A stretch of 64,000 nt of DNA, from assembly GCA_029532415.1 (NCBI GenBank), contig JAQOTA010000064.1:682001-746000 (forward strand), given 5' to 3'. Below the pieces are notes generated by a model. That model did not search any database and was not told the origin of the DNA. It saw only the letters and a list, made by a program, of their open reading frames with translations. The stretch comes from Marasmius tenuissimus (taxonomy: Eukaryota; Basidiomycota; Agaricomycetes; Agaricales; Marasmiaceae). A program made the translations under genes and the position numbers. Below are positions 1-12,397 of the stretch, one piece after another (position 1 is the first letter of the stretch; each line of letters begins with the position of its first letter).

Positions 1-417
1 ATACTGGCGAGGGTTCTCCAAAATCTCGGAGTAATAGACGGCAAACATTAGCGTACCGTGGATAAAGTGCACCCAAGAACCTCTCGAAATCTACTTTTGT
101 AATCTGCTCTAAGACGATTGGGTGATCTGCTGATTGTCCTTCCTCCTGCTTTGTACCCAAAGTACCTGGTTCACTGCCTTGAGGCTGAGGAAGGGTGAAC
201 ATTTCGTTGAAAGGTGGATGGGGGTTCTCTGCAAATCGTTGCTTCGGGACTTTGAAAAGTTCATCTTCAACCTACATGTATTGTATCTCGATGTCAACAT
301 CGGGTGAAAAGGATTACCGTCTCTCAGAGATAAACAAGATGTGCGACTTGCCTTGAAAACAACTAAATCCCAAAAGTAAGTCGCGTTGGGGGTCGACCCG
401 GACATGATGGTGGTCAT
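1..417 (-). CDS. BTB/POZ-domain protein, 5' part, cut by the window edge
   Basis: Exon 1 runs 417-352 from an ATG and encodes a 22-residue start ending TYFWDLVVFK. Exon 2 runs 271-57 and begins VEDELFKVPKQRFAE, then has NEMFTLPQPQ and HPIVLEQITKVDFERFLGALYP. This is the agaricomycete BTB/POZ pattern (V-E-x-x-L-F-x-V-P, then F-x-x-M-F-x-L-P, then P-I-V-L-E and DFE-F-L). BTB domains mediate dimerisation and often link to Cul3 ligases; the substrate here is unknown. The intron 351-272 (80 nt) has a GC-AG boundary with donor GCAAGT. A second intron, probably 56-4, starts with GTACGC. The rest of the gene lies to the left of the window. A BTB relic with similar sequence lies at 26393-26475. The family call is confident; the last intron is provisional. 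Confidence 0.8.
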
Positions 418-1777
418 TGGTCAAGATTGAGTCGATTACGTCTCGTGTGATCGGCAGCCTCATGTCTGAGTTGACTTTCACTTGCCTTTTACGGCAATAC
501 GAGATACTTAATGGGATGTATATCGTTGTCGAGACTAAAGGGCGATTGTATCAGTGATTTTGAGATTGAATAAGGTCAAGATTCGTCGATTCGAGAGAGC
601 CCGAGCCCAGCGGTGTTTTATCAACCAATTTCAATCGGTAATATATTTGAAACAAACATTTGGTCGTGATTTCTGCGAGAGTAGTAAGATGTAAGGTACT
701 TATACGATATAAGCTGAGGATGCTAGGTGGCAATATCCGACGTCGCCTGAAACTCCGTCGTCACTTCAGATTGAGGTAACAAACGAAGAGCTTTCCGTAT
801 TTCCGCTAGTTATTTGTTCGACAACGGGGCCAGTGTGCTCAGCTTTCTCTCCTCGACGCTCACGACGACCCAGCCCACCAAACAATGCCTTCATTACCAG
901 GCCGCCCGTCCCATGAGCAACTTGCTTCATCAAGCCTAAGGTACTCCCAGCAACCGCTTCGCTCAATAATAATTTAAATAGAAACCTACACCGCTGCCAT
1001 GACTGCCTTTGTGAATATCAGATATAACTTTTGGTTCACGCTCAAGTCAATTTGTCGCTCTGTTCCGACAGCCCTGCACACATTGACTTGATTATGTGAT
1101 ATATCAAACGGTATCTTTTCTATCGTTAACTCCAACTCGGAGCAGACATTAGTCTCTCAATTACGAGCCTGTCGACAAGCCTTTTCACTGCATCCTTCAT
1201 GAACCTCCGAGCATAAAAGTCTCCGCATTTCAGGCTGGAAGCCTCTCATGGACTTCTGACGAAACACAAGGAGACCGATGTAGAGGTGGCAAACCTCCTC
1301 AGAGCGATGCTAGCAAGCCAGCTAATGATGTGATAGATCAGAACTACGCTACGACACGCGGAACTAGCTACGACACCGTCACGTGACCTCATCTAGGGCA
1401 GGCTCTAGGGTAGAACCCCCTACTACACCGACGTTGTTGCGAATTCGATGTCTAACACTCGCTAGTTCATAAAAAACGGTGCTTCATGTCCTCTCGTCAA
1501 CTCCTGACCCGCAACGAGCCTCCGACGTCAATCAAAGAAGGCTGGTTCACGGTTCTTGGTTGTCGGGAGCTCAAATTAAAGTCAAAACAAACTCTGTCGT
1601 GGAGAAGGCTGAAATTAATCAAAGAATACAGGAAAGCAGTCTCGGGAACGGAAAAGACTTTGATCCGACCTCTATCTTATCCAACCCGATTGGATGAACT
1701 CAAGGCAAACGGCCCCACGTTGAATTCGTACATTTGAAAACCTACATTCTATTAGAACAACCTCAAGCTGACAGTCA
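418..1777. other. Intergenic stretch, no supported gene
   Basis: No ATG-started gene can be defended here. A 66-codon open stretch at 766-966 on the minus strand (glycine-rich, ending in a charged tail) has exon-like composition but no ATG. A short ATG ORF at 1486-1737 (+, 83 codons) has no recognisable features. Either could be an exon of an unrecognised gene. Confidence 0.4.
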
Positions 1778-2449
1778 TTATGTATCTATATTCAGACCTT
1801 TCCAGCGGCTGATCTTCAACGAATTTCCCTGTTCATCGAGATCTACAGGTACGTCCGGCGTCATTCGTCTCATGCTTCGCTCGGAAGCTAGGTATAACGG
1901 AGTGGGTGGTGGAAGGATGTCTTCGAAGCTTTGGTTCAAAGCAAATGGAGTTGGGATTGATAGTGGCCAGCCTGCTCCCTCAGTATCAGTTTGGTTGATT
2001 GATCGTGATGGTGATTTCGATGCGGCTGTAAGGGGGAGACCGGTACTCATATCGTGCCGATAGTAGGTTCGGGAGATGAGAGATGATGTGGCTGATGTTC
2101 GGATTGGGGTAGTGGGATCTAGTGTCACGATTCCTGGGCGTTTAGGGATGTGCGGGATGTAATGAGCATCCGAAGAGGGCGTGGGAGAAGGGGTGGCTGG
2201 ATCGAGTAAATGTAGTGCTCCGGCCTCAACTACGCCTGCGTCTACACCTTCGGAATTTGGATCGCATTCCTTTTCAGTTAAGTTGCGGGTGGATGATTGA
2301 CTTGGATTTCTGCCCAAGTTAGAGCCAACTTTGAACGATCGATGGGGCTGATGACGATGGCGGTACAGGTAGGCGAAAATTAAAACGGAAATGATGAAAA
2401 TAAGGGGGATGACAACGCCGAGCGTTATTCTGAGATGAGAAGGCGACAT
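1778..2449 (-). CDS. Single-pass membrane protein, 5' exons unresolved
   Basis: Reading from an ATG at 2449 the frame encodes 223 residues. A hydrophobic helix at about residues 8-27 (ITLGVVIPLIFIISVLIFAY) is followed at once by a basic patch (RHRHQPHR), so the protein is predicted to be anchored with a cytosolic Ser/Thr/Pro-rich tail. No enzyme motif is visible. The same frame stays open upstream to a splice acceptor (exon start 2514), preceded by a convincing intron, 2581-2515, with donor GTAAGTG and acceptor TTACAG. An upstream exon therefore ends at 2582, but its frame and the true start, probably in 2583-3200, could not be settled. The true product is likely longer, with an extracellular N-terminal part. 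The function is unknown. Confidence 0.55.
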   Translation of the reverse strand: MSPSHLRITLGVVIPLIFIISVLIFAYLYRHRHQPHRSFKVGSNLGRNPSQSSTRNLTEKECDPNSEGVDAGVVEAGALHLLDPATPSPTPSSDAHYIPHIPKRPGIVTLDPTTPIRTSATSSLISRTYYRHDMSTGLPLTAASKSPSRSINQTDTEGAGWPLSIPTPFALNQSFEDILPPPTPLYLASERSMRRMTPDVPVDLDEQGNSLKISRWKGLNIDT

Positions 2450-2582
2450 TGGGGGCCCGGCCGATCGAGGAAGATAGTTCCCTCTGGGAAAAGGAGGGAG
2501 AAGATCGATGTGAACTGTAAGTATTGGCTTGCTGAATGATGATCAAACATTCGACCTGACACGGGCAGATTAAACACTTACC

Positions 2583-4466
2583 TCGTGAGCCAGACACACT
2601 TTTCCAAGGCGCCGGCCGTGAAAGCAATCTGGTGGACCCGCACCTCCAGAAGCTTTGCGTGCTGGACGTTGGCTTGAGGTCAGAAAGTACCTCTCACAAT
2701 ACCGTTGCTAGGTTGATTGAGTGGCCACAAACAAGGGGCTAGTAGACGGTAAACAGATGTGACAAAGTGAATCCACAAGACCTACATTGAACGTACCTGG
2801 GACTAGATACTAAAAACTTCAGGGAATGGGCACCCAGGACACCGTCGAAAGATCAGGACTTTTTTTCGTTGATCAGCCCGATTTCAGACCAGGGAAAGTT
2901 GCGACTTTCCCTCTCCTAGCGACTCGTGAGGGGTATCTGCGACTGGATGGCTGGTGAGGTCGTTGATGGAGTACCCACAAGTGAGCTTTAATGCTCGACC
3001 AGCTTGAGCGAGAACTTAATGCCGCCGAAGGTTCGAGAGCTTTCAGAGCGAAGGACTTGTAGATGAGAGGATGGGATGATGCTACAGATATCGCATCACT
3101 GGGAATGAGCGGATTGTGAAAAACGGGGGTGCTCGATGACCGCTCGAGAGAAGGGGGCCCGACTATAAATGAACCATCGTCGTTCTATCTCCCTACAGTT
3201 AGTCATGAATTGACTTGCTTGGCACCTCAAATTTTGACTTATCCGTACTGATGGAGACGTCCCGATATGGAAGAATGATGAAATGGATTAGTTATAGCTC
3301 AGCGGAGTGAAACATATCCGACCGTGAACAGGGTGATGACCGGGTCTGAGGCAGAGAACAGTAGATCGACAGTTAAGGTGAGCAATCGAGATCTATAGGC
3401 CACACGAGAATTACTCTCTCCAGTGGGTCTTTGTAGAAGGAAAATGATAGGGTTAAGCAAGGATAAGCAATACAAAAACGGATTATTGCCACTGCATGCT
3501 ACGACTGACTTGGTGCGGTGAAGAAAATCGCATTATTGCCGATTTGAGACGAATTAGAAAGATGCATTGCTCGGTCAGATGGGAGAGATGTAGAAGAGTG
3601 TGAAGGTGGAGCGACTGTGTATGAGAGCTTCGCAACGTGTGTCAATCATATCGCTTTGGGAGAACGGGTGAGAGCTATGAAAGAAACCTCCCTGAGGAGA
3701 AGACTCGCAAGAGCGGCACCGATAATAGGATTAGCGATTGATGGAGATAAAAACATACCAAAGTGTTCACAACTGTTCAGAAAATTGGTGCCTGAACATC
3801 CCAGACACAGGTCTAGGTACGATAAGCTGTCCATCAGCGGTGTTGCCTAACAATCCAGTACCCGTTACAACACGAGTCAATGGGAGTTGAGGTTGCATCT
3901 CTGCAATCTCGCTAGTCAAAGCCGCGCTATTTCTGTTACCTCTCCGCCAGTTAACTGGCTGATCTTCGAGCTTTCCGATCTAGGAGAAGCCTGAACAGAC
4001 GACAGCGACGGCGTCGGTGTTGCCCGATACCCCTTAGTACAAAGGACCGAACTAAAACGCTTGCCACCAGCAGATACTTTTACCACTGAGTAATCCTTAG
4101 CTTAACGCTGATATACTTTCTCCCTTGCTTACCTTGCCAAATCAGGAGCATACAGAGCCAAATGGGAGTATTGAGACAAGGCCCGCGCAGCCAGCAGTTG
4201 TTTGGTGATAGGGTATGAATGAAGTTGAGTGAGTGAAGATATGAAGATGACTCGAGCTCGGGTACGCTGCAAGCGCCTACAGAATCACCCACTGCTCGTG
4301 TTTGTGGTAGTTCAGGGAAAGGAATGGGCAAGGGCGCTTGGCACTTACGCTTAGCGGCGGAGTACACCGAATCATTCTGCTGACCAGAGCCGAACGAGAG
4401 AAATCACACGAGTGACAACACGCGCCTTCACTATCGACTACCATAATCTTTGTTTTGTTCAGAGAG
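2583..4466. other. Stretch with no supported gene; may hold 5' exons of the membrane protein
   Basis: Only short ORFs without recognisable motifs are present. The part next to 2582 must contain at least one more exon of the minus-strand membrane-protein gene. ORFs at 3617-3850 (+) and 4080-4367 (-) show no family resemblance and are not called. Confidence 0.4.
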
Positions 4467-5770
4467 ATGGAAGATCATAGCGCAACTCTCGCAAAGCATG
4501 CAACCTTCTTCTCTGAACCCATGCTGAGATTTCCTACTGTAACACTGGCAATAGACGAACTTCGGAAAATTGGCAACCCTCCATTGAATGTCGCCCAGGG
4601 TACTTCCCCCAGTCTGTCAGGTCTTTGCTGCTCTATTCTTGCAACGCGAGCAGGATATGATTGAGTCAATATTCTAGGTATGGCAACTTCGGCCTAGCTA
4701 ACCATTGCGCCTACCTGACCCTACACATTGTATGATATCATTATCCCTTTGCCCTACATTACTCACTATACTCCTCCGTACTCCACAACCCTTTGCCTTA
4801 CTGATCGTACTTACTCCTATGTACATCATGCACAGTTGGACCTACATCATGCACAGTACATTCTACTCCATTCTACTATATTCTAGCTATCTAGTACTCT
4901 CATATATAAGCTAGCTAGGAATACCATACTACCTCAGCGGTTTGTTCACCACCGCCTGAGGCTTTCTGCCTTCTCTCTTTCTCCTGCTCCCTGCAGTATT
5001 GCAACTGATTGTTGCAAATATATACATTCGCATCCATTGAAAAACAACCCCTTCCACGGCTGCTTTGCCCGATGACGCGGGCTCTCTGCATTCTCCTCCG
5101 TACACAAAAGTTCGCTCGCTCGAAGTTCATTGGAAGAAAAGAGTTGAGCCTCATCTGTAATGTGGCAACAAGCGTCGGCATATAGATGGTGAGTATTATT
5201 TCCGGCGAGGTGCGAGAAAGTTGACTGGCACTGAGATCATCGTACCGAATGCTCCAAACTACCGATACTCGTGCGAAGTAAGTCCATTACTTGAATGCTT
5301 CTTCCGTCGTACTAAGTACAGCTCCCATCCAGACGATCCGAACGTTCCACTAAAACTGCATGATTGGAGTTGTACCCGTTTGATCACGGAGATTTTCCTT
5401 GCTCAGCAGGCTAGTCAGTAAAACACGGTGATATGAGTCATCGCACTCAGATGCTAACTTGAAGGTTTGGATCTCCTCGAGACTGCTCGATTAGTAATTA
5501 ATGAAACAAGTATCCCTGTTTTGTGTATGTTTTGCTGTCAGCCTTTTGTTCTTGATCCAGTATGAGCAGAACTTATGAATAGAAAGCTTTGGCGACCGGC
5601 TGAACAACAAGGTTGGGACAATTGATACGTCTATTTCATATTGGGTACATGAGACGGTACAGGTTTAACTCGAGTTCCTCATGTTCGCCTTAATCGCGGG
5701 GGAGACGAGGGCGAGTCCCACTTGCCACCCGCGCCATATCGTGGTGAACTACCGGATTAAGGTTGAAGTA
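4467..5770 (+). pseudogene. Relic of a MYND-finger gene (first, degenerate tandem copy)
   Basis: From the ATG at 4467 the reading is an N-terminal copy of the gene at 7021: MEDHSATLAKHATFF, then FPTVTLAIDELRKIGNP aligns with FPSVTAAIDQLLKIGNP. A frameshift near 4600 follows, after which another frame resumes homology (QVFAALFLQREQDM against CQIFAALFMHRGEDM). About 4690-5220 is unrelated. At 5221 a piece resembling the extreme C-terminus (GTEIIVPNAPNYRYSC) appears. It is followed at about 5335 by sequence matching the start of exon 3 (NVPLKLHDWSCTRLI). Nucleotide similarity to the end of the 7021 gene continues to about 5760, with stops. The order C-terminus before exon 3 implies rearrangement or two overlapping relics. 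Even the 3' flank is duplicated: ACGTGATGAGAA occurs near 5920 and near 9139. Confidence 0.75.
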
Positions 5771-7020
5771 CCAGGTTGGAACCAGATAAGGGCTGGATGC
5801 GTAGCTTACATTCCACTTGTTGGATCTCATTTTACGTAAAGCTCGGTCAGTAATGTGTATCTCTCGGATTTTACTTCATTTCATTGCTTGTCGCGTCTTG
5901 AGAACACGCGTTACCCACGTGATGAGAAAATCAAAGGTCGGGACCTTCAAGTCTTAGTTCCGCCTCCCAGGTCTCGCGAAATCCCGGATAGCAGCGGGAC
6001 ATGCAACGACCTAAAACGGTTGAATGTCGAAGGGTAGGAGAAATTTAGAGCGACGAGTGTGATCAACGAGGCTCTCATAACCAAAATCGGGATAAAATAA
6101 AGGTGGCCATTAAGTGGTACTAGGTAGATTCAGCAGATTGATTGGGTAGTGCTCACCAGATACATGACACATTCGACCGCCGACCGCCATGGAATAATCG
6201 ATCGTGTCTGTTGAAACTCACGAACCAGTAATCTTCCCGAAAGAAAGAAACAACGATGGGGTTCGCCTCTGCGATCTCGTCAGTTGGGTGGCACGCTAGT
6301 AATGCTGATCTTGGACTGGCCAACACTAAGTTTTCCCTGAAGCGCTCACCGGAAGACGGATCTGAAATAGAACGGCACAAGGGTTGCTCGACAGTAGGTA
6401 GCGAGGCCTGGGTAGCGGGCTACTACCTGTGGCAAATGCTTCTCGCTAGCCACTTGCCAGCACGCTTGAATCACAGCCAAGCATGACGAAAGGAATCCAA
6501 TTAGCTGCTTCAAGCGAGCAAATCAAATGCTTAAGCCTAAGGTGATTGTTAGGGCAACGATCGTCCAAGCATGATATTGATTCCTTACACCACTTGTCTG
6601 AGAGACTGTATGTGATGTAATTCGGGCGAACACGATAAAGAGAGCTGCGGTATCATGGACTTCCCCTCCTTGTAAGTTTACGTTATACACGTCTGTCATG
6701 ACGTTTTGAGAAAAGGAAGAGATTGAGTCGAGGGCGGGCGCTTGGACGGGTCCGATGACGATTTTTCACGCAGCTCGGCCCTAATCCGGACCAGAAACCA
6801 GCCAACAAAGTACAATCACACCCTTGTCCCTTACCACCACCTTTGTTTCGCCCGAGTCGAGCAGGTACACCATTTTTTGAGGCTCTGAGCTTAAAGTCTG
6901 AATATCAATTGGATATCTTCATTTTACAGTACATTCATCGGGAAGAGCTCTACGAGAGTTTTCTTGTACCTGCTAAAGACGGAATCGCAGCATTCTCAAA
7001 CGCTAGCGGAGAAATGGATT
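5771..7020. other. Intergenic; duplicated 3' flank, otherwise nothing supported
   Basis: About 5870-5940 resembles 9090-9160 downstream of the second MYND copy, so the duplicated segment includes 3' flanking DNA. The rest (ORFs at 6153-6486 and 6843-7046) has no recognisable coding signal. Confidence 0.4.
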
Positions 7021-9002
7021 ATGGACGACTTGCAGAAAGATCATGACGCCGCCTTCCAACCACATGCCATGTATTTTGGGCAGGCTAGCATCAAATTCCC
7101 CAGTGTAACAGCAGCAATTGATCAACTCCTCAAAATTGGCAATCCTCTGTCCGACGCGGTCGACACCTATGCTGCAAGTCAGCGGGTAGAGATTGCATGC
7201 CAAATCTTCGCCGCTCTGTTCATGCATCGCGGAGAAGATATGCTTACGACACAGACTCGAGCTCATTGGAAAACAATCATAAGTCCATGGGTCACCTTCC
7301 TCCTTCGACAAGCTTTGCTGTTTCCCAATCTGATCCGGGTTGGAGTACCACCCTGGAGCGTGGCTTGGTGGCCATTGCTTCTCTGTTTGAACGCCCAATT
7401 ACCGACCTCGACCTGAAAGCAATGATCCTTGCTTCCCCAACTGCCCCCTTGCCATCCAAATTTTCTTGCTCAAGCTCGGTAAATATGATCCTTTTTGGGG
7501 CGTTTGGGCGAAAATCCTCAGGGATATCATTCTTTCCGAATTCAATAGGCCGAACGCAATCGAACCACGGCTCGATCAGCACATCCCTTCCCTCTATTCA
7601 ATCGACGTCGATGTGGAACATATGCTTGTAAAACGATTCACTTCGAGGGTTTCTTTCCTTCGTCGAATGAACATAGACCATCTGAACAACTTCGTATATT
7701 TGGTCGACGTTCTGATAATGGCCTCGGATTGCTTCCACGGCGTAGATCCTGTTCTCATGGCGACAAATCCTCCCCAGTCGCTTTACTCGATGACAGAGGC
7801 TCTCCGTATCCTCCTTCGAAACCGGAAGTATCTTTCTTCGCGGGCCATGGATGGCAAGAAGTGGTGGAGGACCTATAGCCTTACCACCAAGGTAGTTATC
7901 TACATCTCGAACCGCATCTCGACTTCAGTGCACGCCCAGAACGTTCTTGATTGTGGGATGATTGAGGTACTCTTCTTCTCCGATGAACGCTTTCACGAGC
8001 TCGAAAACATGGATGGAGAAGATTGGACCGATCGAAGCAAACTATCCGAAGAGATCGTACGGCTGCTCAGCTCCATGTCGGTTTTCCTCGTTCACGGACC
8101 GGTCGTTCGCTCATTTGCGCGAGGCTCTCGGAAGTTCCCGAGGTCTGAGATAGTGGCAGAGCGATTCTCAAATCGGCAGGATACCTCGAATAAGGCTTGG
8201 AGAGATGTCCTCTCTAAGAGATCAATGATGAACGAGATGCGGCATGCAGTGGAGAAGCTCCTTGGACGTTGTAGCAATCCATCGGTCAGTTGTAAACGGT
8301 ACTTACTACCTCTCGCGAGACTATATTCACCTTGACTCTTCCAGTGTGCTATGCTGAGCGAGACTGACCTGAAAACGGAACGTACGCGGTTAGGGTATTC
8401 TCGTTGCATTGGGTGTTCTGTGGCCACGTATTGTTCAAAGAGACGCCAGAAAGCAGACTGGCAAAGAACTCACCGTAACGAGTGCTCTCGGATTGTTGAT
8501 CTAGTACAAAGTAAGTTTTTCCGCGCCCATATCTCACCGGTTATACTTGGTTTATTTTCTTTCAGGCGGTTCGAACGTTCCGATAACTATACACGATTGG
8601 TGTTTTGCGCGGTTGATCGTCAAGACCTTCCTTTCCCGCCAGGCCGATCAGCTCAACACGATGATAGAAAATCATCGAGTCGAGGAGCGTGATCGTGATC
8701 TGGATACTCCTCAAAATAGCGCTAAAAGGGAAGGAAATGGCAACTTGGTTTTGTGCTTGCTCTTCGACAAGCCCTTCGTTCCTGATCCTGTACCGGCGGA
8801 GGCTATGGATAGGAAGAGCTTTGGCAAACAGCTCAATGAAAGGAAGGGCTGGAACGATGAGTATATATCCTCAGCCATGGAGTCCTTAGAAGGCTCAGGC
8901 TCGACTGAGATTGTGGTATTTGCTTTATTCGCGAGGAGCAAATACACCTGCTATCCGCACCGTATTGTGGTGAAATACCCACTAGAAAGTATGAATATGT
9001 AA
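7021..9002 (+). pseudogene. MYND-type zinc-finger gene, second copy, with two frameshifts
   Basis: Compared with the intact paralog at 26768-28780, the exon plan is the same: exon 1 7021-8284, intron 8285-8344, exon 2 8345-8510, intron 8511-8565, exon 3 8566-9002. Exon 1 changes frame twice, near 7320 and at a C-run near 7444-7448. Each change equals one missing base, and restoring two bases would give 422 codons. The residues between the breaks (GLVAIASLFERPITDLD) align with the paralog, so an intron is an unlikely explanation. The C-terminal MYND finger reads C-x4-C, then C-x2-C, YC, H-x3-C, but the cysteine expected four residues after YC is Arg (SKRRQ instead of SPACQ). MYND fingers are protein-interaction modules; no catalytic SET region is visible. 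A sequencing error at one break cannot be excluded. Confidence 0.75.
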
Positions 9003-12000
9003 AGATAGATTCGTTCAGTTACTGGACACGCAGTGCACATTGCTTGTCGCCATCAATCTATGTAAAACTTACCCGTGATAAGTTATAAGTTGTGCTCTGC
9101 GTGTCGCGTTCTCATATGGCGCAGACGACGCGTTATTCACGTGATGAGAATATTGACAGTTCATTTCGTGACCTACAGTACGGGCCGAAGCGAGAACTGG
9201 TTGAGAGACCAGAAGAACTTGAAAATGACGAGGAGGGAGTTGAGGCTCGTGGATGAATGTTATCCTCATAGGCATTGTGAATCGCCTAGATCGTTCAACT
9301 GACTCTTCATTGAGGATCATGATAGAACATTAGAAATTCCTCAAGCTCAGTAGCAAGATCTGACCTACCACAGTAACTCCGATAGTCTATACTAGACACT
9401 GGTCGTCCAATAATGCAGACGCGACGATAGTTTCATAGGATTCCTGTTGAGCGTCAGCTTATCGCCGCGGAAAGAAGGGAATCCGGCTCGGACATTGAGC
9501 TAGGCGTGCTGGTACCGGTTCCCGCACAAAATCACTGCTATTGTTTATGCTGGGACGAGATCATGATTCCGCAGTCCCGCCAGTCATATTGAATTCTGAA
9601 AGATTGCCAAAGGGCGTATAGCCCAATGGTAGAGTTCTCTAAGGCTATAAAAACTGAGAAAACCTGAACGGACGTGCTGATCGAAGAGTTTTAGCCCTCG
9701 AGAGAGAGTTAATCTGCTCACAATGGGAAAGATAGAGATGGGAATTCGGCTATCTTACAAAAGAACCTATTATCCCAGTACTCACCGTACGTAGCAAGTT
9801 CTTTGTGCGACGAAGCCGGATCCGGGCGTTCACAAGCTGCGGTTCGGGTTTGAGGCTGTGAGAAACGCTGCAGATTTTCCGTTGTGCGTCAAACTTACGC
9901 AGCGTGTCGGTATGAAGTGACTTGAGGGGATATGATTTGCATACCACTAAGATGAGAATTGCCAATCGTCTCTCGGCTAACAGGGTCAACTCGGTGCGAG
10001 GCTGCTTAGTCCAGTGCAGCCTTGTAAATTGTAGAGTGTAAGATGAGTGGTTCATATGAGGCTGATTGGATGTCCCACTGGGTCGAATGGGGCCACGGAG
10101 GCCGTGAAAAGGGGTTAAGACCCAGAATGGGGGATGTATCAGTGCGAACGATCATTGAACTCCTACATTGAGAGAGACAGTGGCGCTCGAGTGAGCTGAT
10201 GCGGTCGGATTAGGTACCGAAAGCCGAGAATACACGATCTGGGAGCCTAAAGCCAGGTATGCACCTAGTTTAGAACGGGAAGATCATGAAAAACAGAACC
10301 TGCTCACCGGTGGGAAATCGTTCTCGGAAGCTCAACAGTCTTTCTCCTTGCGACACCACCGGCTCGGAAGAGATCGTTTTGAGCTATCCGTGTCGGGTTT
10401 AAGGAGGAGGTAAAACACACCGATTCTCGCAGACTGACCTAGCCCTGGTGTCGGATGTTTCGGTCAGAGTAGGTCCCGAACAAAGACGTCGAGAGTTGAA
10501 ATCCGAAGTACCTGCAGTAAGCGATGAAGTCGGAAAGTGAAACTTGGCGAAAGCGGGACGTACTTACTCACCTCACTTCAAAAGGATGCCAAGGTCTAGG
10601 CTCTAGCTACTCAGTGTTCATAGACCCACACGAATATCCGACAGCCTGACGCTCACGGTGGCACGAGACCCTATGTTGTAGTCGAGAGCGGCTGATAATC
10701 ATGGTAAACTTTTCGCCAATGACCTCACGCAATTTTGGGGCTGATTGCGAGGCTGTTTCAAGAATTCAAAAGAGAAGGTAAGAACGTAAACCAGAATTAT
10801 TGCCTGTAGGAGATAGTGTCTGTGTGGTTCCGTCGTTCATGAGTTCCGAAACGGAGGTGAGCTGAGCGTTGAGTGTTGAGCGCTGAGCATCTACCTGTTT
10901 TTTGGAACTCAGTCCTTCATCTCAGTGGGTCTGGACAAAACCTGTAAGATACGTCGGTCAGCACTCAAGCGCAGGTTAAAACTTACGGGACCTCCAAAAG
11001 TACATGTGACGCCTACAATTTAAACCTTGGTCCGATAAGGCAAGTTCGACCCAGAGAGCATAGAGTTCGTAGACGGCGGTACCGGCAAGCCCATTTAACC
11101 GCGGTTCATGAAGCTCGTTCTCCCGCTTTGGCTGTGAGAGAGAGATCTGGAGTTTCATCGAGCTAGGACTATTAGAGTCTGACCAGTAAAAAGTCAGAAT
11201 GAGCTGTGTTTTGACAGATTGGAAAGAATGGAAGTGTACGGTATATCGGAATCAATGATTGCATCGACGCCATGCGGGGAGCCGATCAACAACTTGGGGA
11301 AAGATTAGAGTTCCTAGAAAATCGGACGGTTAGAGAAAGTGAGAATCTTGAAGAGGGATAGGTAAGTCGTTCGACTGGCCGCCTAAAACTCGGGGATTTG
11401 CAGATGGGAGGATCGAGGAAAGGAAGTTGACAAGGAAACCAATCGCCGTCGGCAGTGAGAAGTCCGGTGGCGAGTGCCTCATGTTGGACTTACGTTAAGA
11501 TCTCACGTTATTTTTTTCCGGAATCAGGGACGTTGAATTGGGGGAACAAGTTGCGCTCATGTCTTCCCTGAATACCCTTACCTTTTGACTCTAATATCTA
11601 CCCACTCACCGCCGTCTGTCCTTACCGCGCCGTCCCGCACGACACTGTCTTTACCGGCCTCTTCCTCTCTTCTCTTTTTCTCTTTGACTTTCAAGACGAA
11701 CTGACGGTTGTGTACCCCGCTATCCGCTAGCTACAACCTGCGGCGCTGGCATTTCAACTCTTTATTCGTTTGGGATTCGGGACCTGGACTCAAAGGAGCT
11801 ATTTGGGTCTTCCTGGACGGTTAGATCGGACTGGGACTGAAGGAAAGCAACGAGATATATACGGATCTACCGCTGGGCTGTTAACTTGGACTGGTACGTT
11901 TCGTTTCGGTCTAAATTCTTCTTGGTTTTATTGACGTGCAAGCCATATTTCAGCGGCTTTACTCGTTGACGAATTGAAGAAGAATTATCATTACCCAACT

Positions 12001-12397
12001 CGAGCGCTGGGTTTAGTGCACCGGTCTGTCCTCATGTTCATTCAATATCCCGTCTCTGCTGGTCCTGACGTTCATGTTGCTCACTAGCTCAATCTTTCGT
12101 TAATTTGGGAGTAGATCTCGAACGTTCACGACTGTTTTATTCTCGGGCTCAGGTTCGTTATTCTAATTTGTTTTCGTTTACCTTCGTTTGCTTACTTCTA
12201 GCTGATCCTCAGCGCCCTTTTTGTCGACAATTACCTTGGTTTTCTTATTGTCTGCGCTCACGTTTGCTCTCGTCTCGCTCTGGATCTATCTGTATTCTAT
12301 CGGGTTCCAAGGTGCGCCTCCAGCTACCTTCTACTCTTCATCCAGATCTTGAACACTTTCCACTCGTCCACAGTCGTAACTAATCCTCAAAAACTTA
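9003..12397. other. Long intergenic stretch and probable promoter/leader of the next gene
   Basis: No gene is supported between 9003 and about 11600. Minus-strand ORFs at 9750-10055 and 10976-11158 start with ATG and end at donor-like sites, but resemble nothing recognised. From about 11630 the plus strand becomes pyrimidine-rich (CTCTTCTCTTTTTCTCTTTG near 11670), typical of fungal promoters and transcription starts. Possible leader introns follow, for example 12153-12201 with acceptor TTCTAG, before the ATG at 12398. Confidence 0.45.

Noticed and set aside
4885..4918. CTAGCTA...AGCTAG inverted repeat as a transposon end
   Set aside because: Short self-complementary tetranucleotide run; no paired copy and no target duplication.
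7321..7475. An intron bridging the two frameshifts in the second MYND copy
   Set aside because: The peptide between the breaks aligns with the intact paralog at equal length, so the segment was coding.
9612..9690. tRNA-like start (TAGCCCAATGGTAGAG, an A-box match)
   Set aside because: No GGTTCGANTCC-type B box, no anticodon arm and no matching acceptor stem downstream.
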